DNA of 7,619 nt from contig DAOVUU010000112.1 of the NCBI GenBank assembly GCA_030632405.1, forward strand, positions 1 to 7,619. Reading direction: 5' to 3'. How positions within the stretch are numbered: position 1 is the first letter of the stretch; each line of letters begins with the position of its first letter. The DNA is from Desulfobulbaceae bacterium. Its GTDB lineage: Bacteria; Desulfobacterota; Desulfobulbia; Desulfobulbales; Desulfocapsaceae. The position numbers and the translations under genes were made by a program. A model generated the notes under the pieces. The model did no database searches, was not told the origin of the DNA, and saw only the letters and a program-made list of their open reading frames with translations. Shown piece after piece: positions 6,511-7,619 of this stretch.

Positions 6511-7619
6511 TTATTGAACGCTCTTTGCATCTCCCTCACCGGTCAGCGCCCAGGCCTGCCTGCACGCCTCTCGCCCGTCTTTGGGGATTTTATTTGTAAA
6601 TATTTTCCGAATGGGAACATGAACAGGGCTGGTAATAAATGAAAATATTGCCCCGGTCAGCCTGCCCACGCCAATTCCCATACCAAAATCATCAAGTTTT
6701 CCGTCCACTTTTATTGGTACGGCAAGACTGAAAAATTCAGGTTTCTTTGCTTTGGGGACCATGAGAATATTTAACTCACCGGTTTTGAGATCAATTTTAG
6801 CCTTTCCAGCCATGCGCATGTTAGATGTATCCATGTAGATGGCTTTTTCTTCCATCAGCCCGTCTTCAATGCCAAAACGAACTACGACACAGTTTACTTC
6901 TGACTGCTCTTCTTCTGAAACCTCAGTCATTATGGACGAAATGAGATTTACTGCCCACATGTCAATAACACCTGCTGAAAAATTCTGTGGTACAAGTCCA
7001 AAATCAAAATGACCCTCCGCATTCTCCATTATCGTACTAAAATCGGAGGCAGTAGAGTGCAGAGATGTATTCAGATAGATCATCCCTCCCATATCCGCCT
7101 CAGGTTTAATTCTTCTGACCAGAACGCCAATATCGAACTTATCAATATCTGCATTCAAGTTGACAGTAATATTTTCCTCTGTCGGCAGGTAATCCAGTTC
7201 AACTTGAACAATGCCGCCCGGTACATCCATACGAAGAGGGGCAAGGGCCAGGAGGCTGTCTTTCAGGCTTATTTTGAATTCTCCCGAGCCAAGGTTATCA
7301 TCACCGGATGTCACCTTTTCCGCTTTTACCAGTAATTCTGCATTGAAACTGCTTAACACATCCCTTGAAAGCAGGTCTCTTTCTCCATTCTTCCCCTGTT
7401 TATCCGTTTTTTCAGCAATATTTCCATCTGCGTTATCTGTCTCATCGGGGGTTGGTGTTTGAGTAATTTGTGAAGTTTCATCAGAAGTCTTTTTCATGGC
7501 ATCAAAGTCGTCAATGTGGAGCAGCTCTGATATGAGTTCGATATTGACTTCCGGCTTTTCCTCAGATGCATCCAGGCTCATTTTTCCTTCAAGCCGGCTC
7601 TCCCCGATCTGCAGGTCGA
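6511..7619 (-). CDS. AsmA-family envelope protein, C-terminal part (5' end beyond window)
   Basis: The frame is open from the right edge to a TAA at 6511-6513, about 369 residues. An ATG at 7579-7581 is not the true start: the 12 codons before it (DLQIGESRLEGK) continue the family pattern '..lqiG.S.l.G...ld', so the gene begins outside the window. The order is a repeat of that pattern ending at HIDDF, then an acidic, low-complexity linker rich in Thr, Asp and Glu, then the C-terminal AsmA domain. Recognisable parts of that domain are GGMIYLNTSLHSTASDF, a segment with NCVVVRFGIEDGL and MDTSNMRMAGKAKIDL, and the end part PKAKKPEFFSLAVPIKVDG. AsmA-like proteins are anchored in the inner membrane by an N-terminal helix (not in view) and extend into the periplasm; relatives such as TamB and YhdP take part in lipid transport to the outer membrane. 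The AI-2E gene follows in the same operon. The family call is secure; the specific role is not. Confidence 0.85.
   Translation of the reverse strand, partial: DLQIGESRLEGKMSLDASEEKPEVNIELISELLHIDDFDAMKKTSDETSQITQTPTPDETDNADGNIAEKTDKQGKNGERDLLSRDVLSSFNAELLVKAEKVTSGDDNLGSGEFKISLKDSLLALAPLRMDVPGGIVQVELDYLPTEENITVNLNADIDKFDIGVLVRRIKPEADMGGMIYLNTSLHSTASDFSTIMENAEGHFDFGLVPQNFSAGVIDMWAVNLISSIMTEVSEEEQSEVNCVVVRFGIEDGLMEEKAIYMDTSNMRMAGKAKIDLKTGELNILMVPKAKKPEFFSLAVPIKVDGKLDDFGMGIGVGRLTGAIFSFITSPVHVPIRKIFTNKIPKDGREACRQAWALTGEGDAKSVQ

Noticed and set aside
7609..7619. CTGCAGGTCGA resembles a cloning-vector polylinker (PstI-SalI), suggesting vector contamination at the right edge.
   Set aside because: The bases are read in frame as DLQ, which fits the AsmA pattern that follows, and the match is only 11 bases; chance is the simpler reading.

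Overview
The window looks like chromosomal DNA from a Gram-negative bacterium. It encodes an outer-membrane-type lipoprotein and an AsmA-family envelope protein, and most genes have Shine-Dalgarno sites of the GGAGG type. Base composition is moderate (by eye slightly under half G+C, not counted). Protein flavour and the REP-like palindrome would fit a proteobacterium or a member of the Desulfobacterota, but nothing here fixes the taxon.

Layout. Positions 1-237 (+) hold the 3' end of an unrecognised gene that enters from the left. It converges on a lipoprotein gene at 265-1344 (-), which starts with GTG and belongs to a conserved but uncharacterised family. A 322-bp A+T-rich region without a convincing gene separates this from the divergent sulfotransferase gene (1667-2860, +). 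That protein has an N-terminal beta-rich domain of the 'SGW' type and a PAPS-dependent sulfotransferase domain. Its last residues are encoded by a REP-like palindromic repeat. An intergenic stretch with two overlapping inverted repeats leads to an M20-family metallopeptidase (2945-4261, +) with a complete set of metal ligands. Next come a promoter-like site with an inverted repeat, a 58-codon small gene with a strong ribosome binding site (4436-4612, +), and a HAD phosphatase of the beta-phosphoglucomutase type (4721-5362, +).

The right third is on the minus strand. An AsmA-family gene enters from the right edge (6511-7619, 5' part missing) and is followed after 27 bp by an AI-2E-family membrane transporter (5395-6483). 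The two look like one operon, which converges on the HAD gene.

The plus-strand genes do not form an obvious pathway; they read as separate units with spacers of 84 to 174 bp. The clearest functional coupling is the AsmA / AI-2E pair in the envelope. The most open items are the 58-codon small gene, with its nested second start, and the palindrome-derived tail of the sulfotransferase. I see no phage, CRISPR, transposase, rRNA or tRNA genes, and no clear sign of a new multi-gene system.
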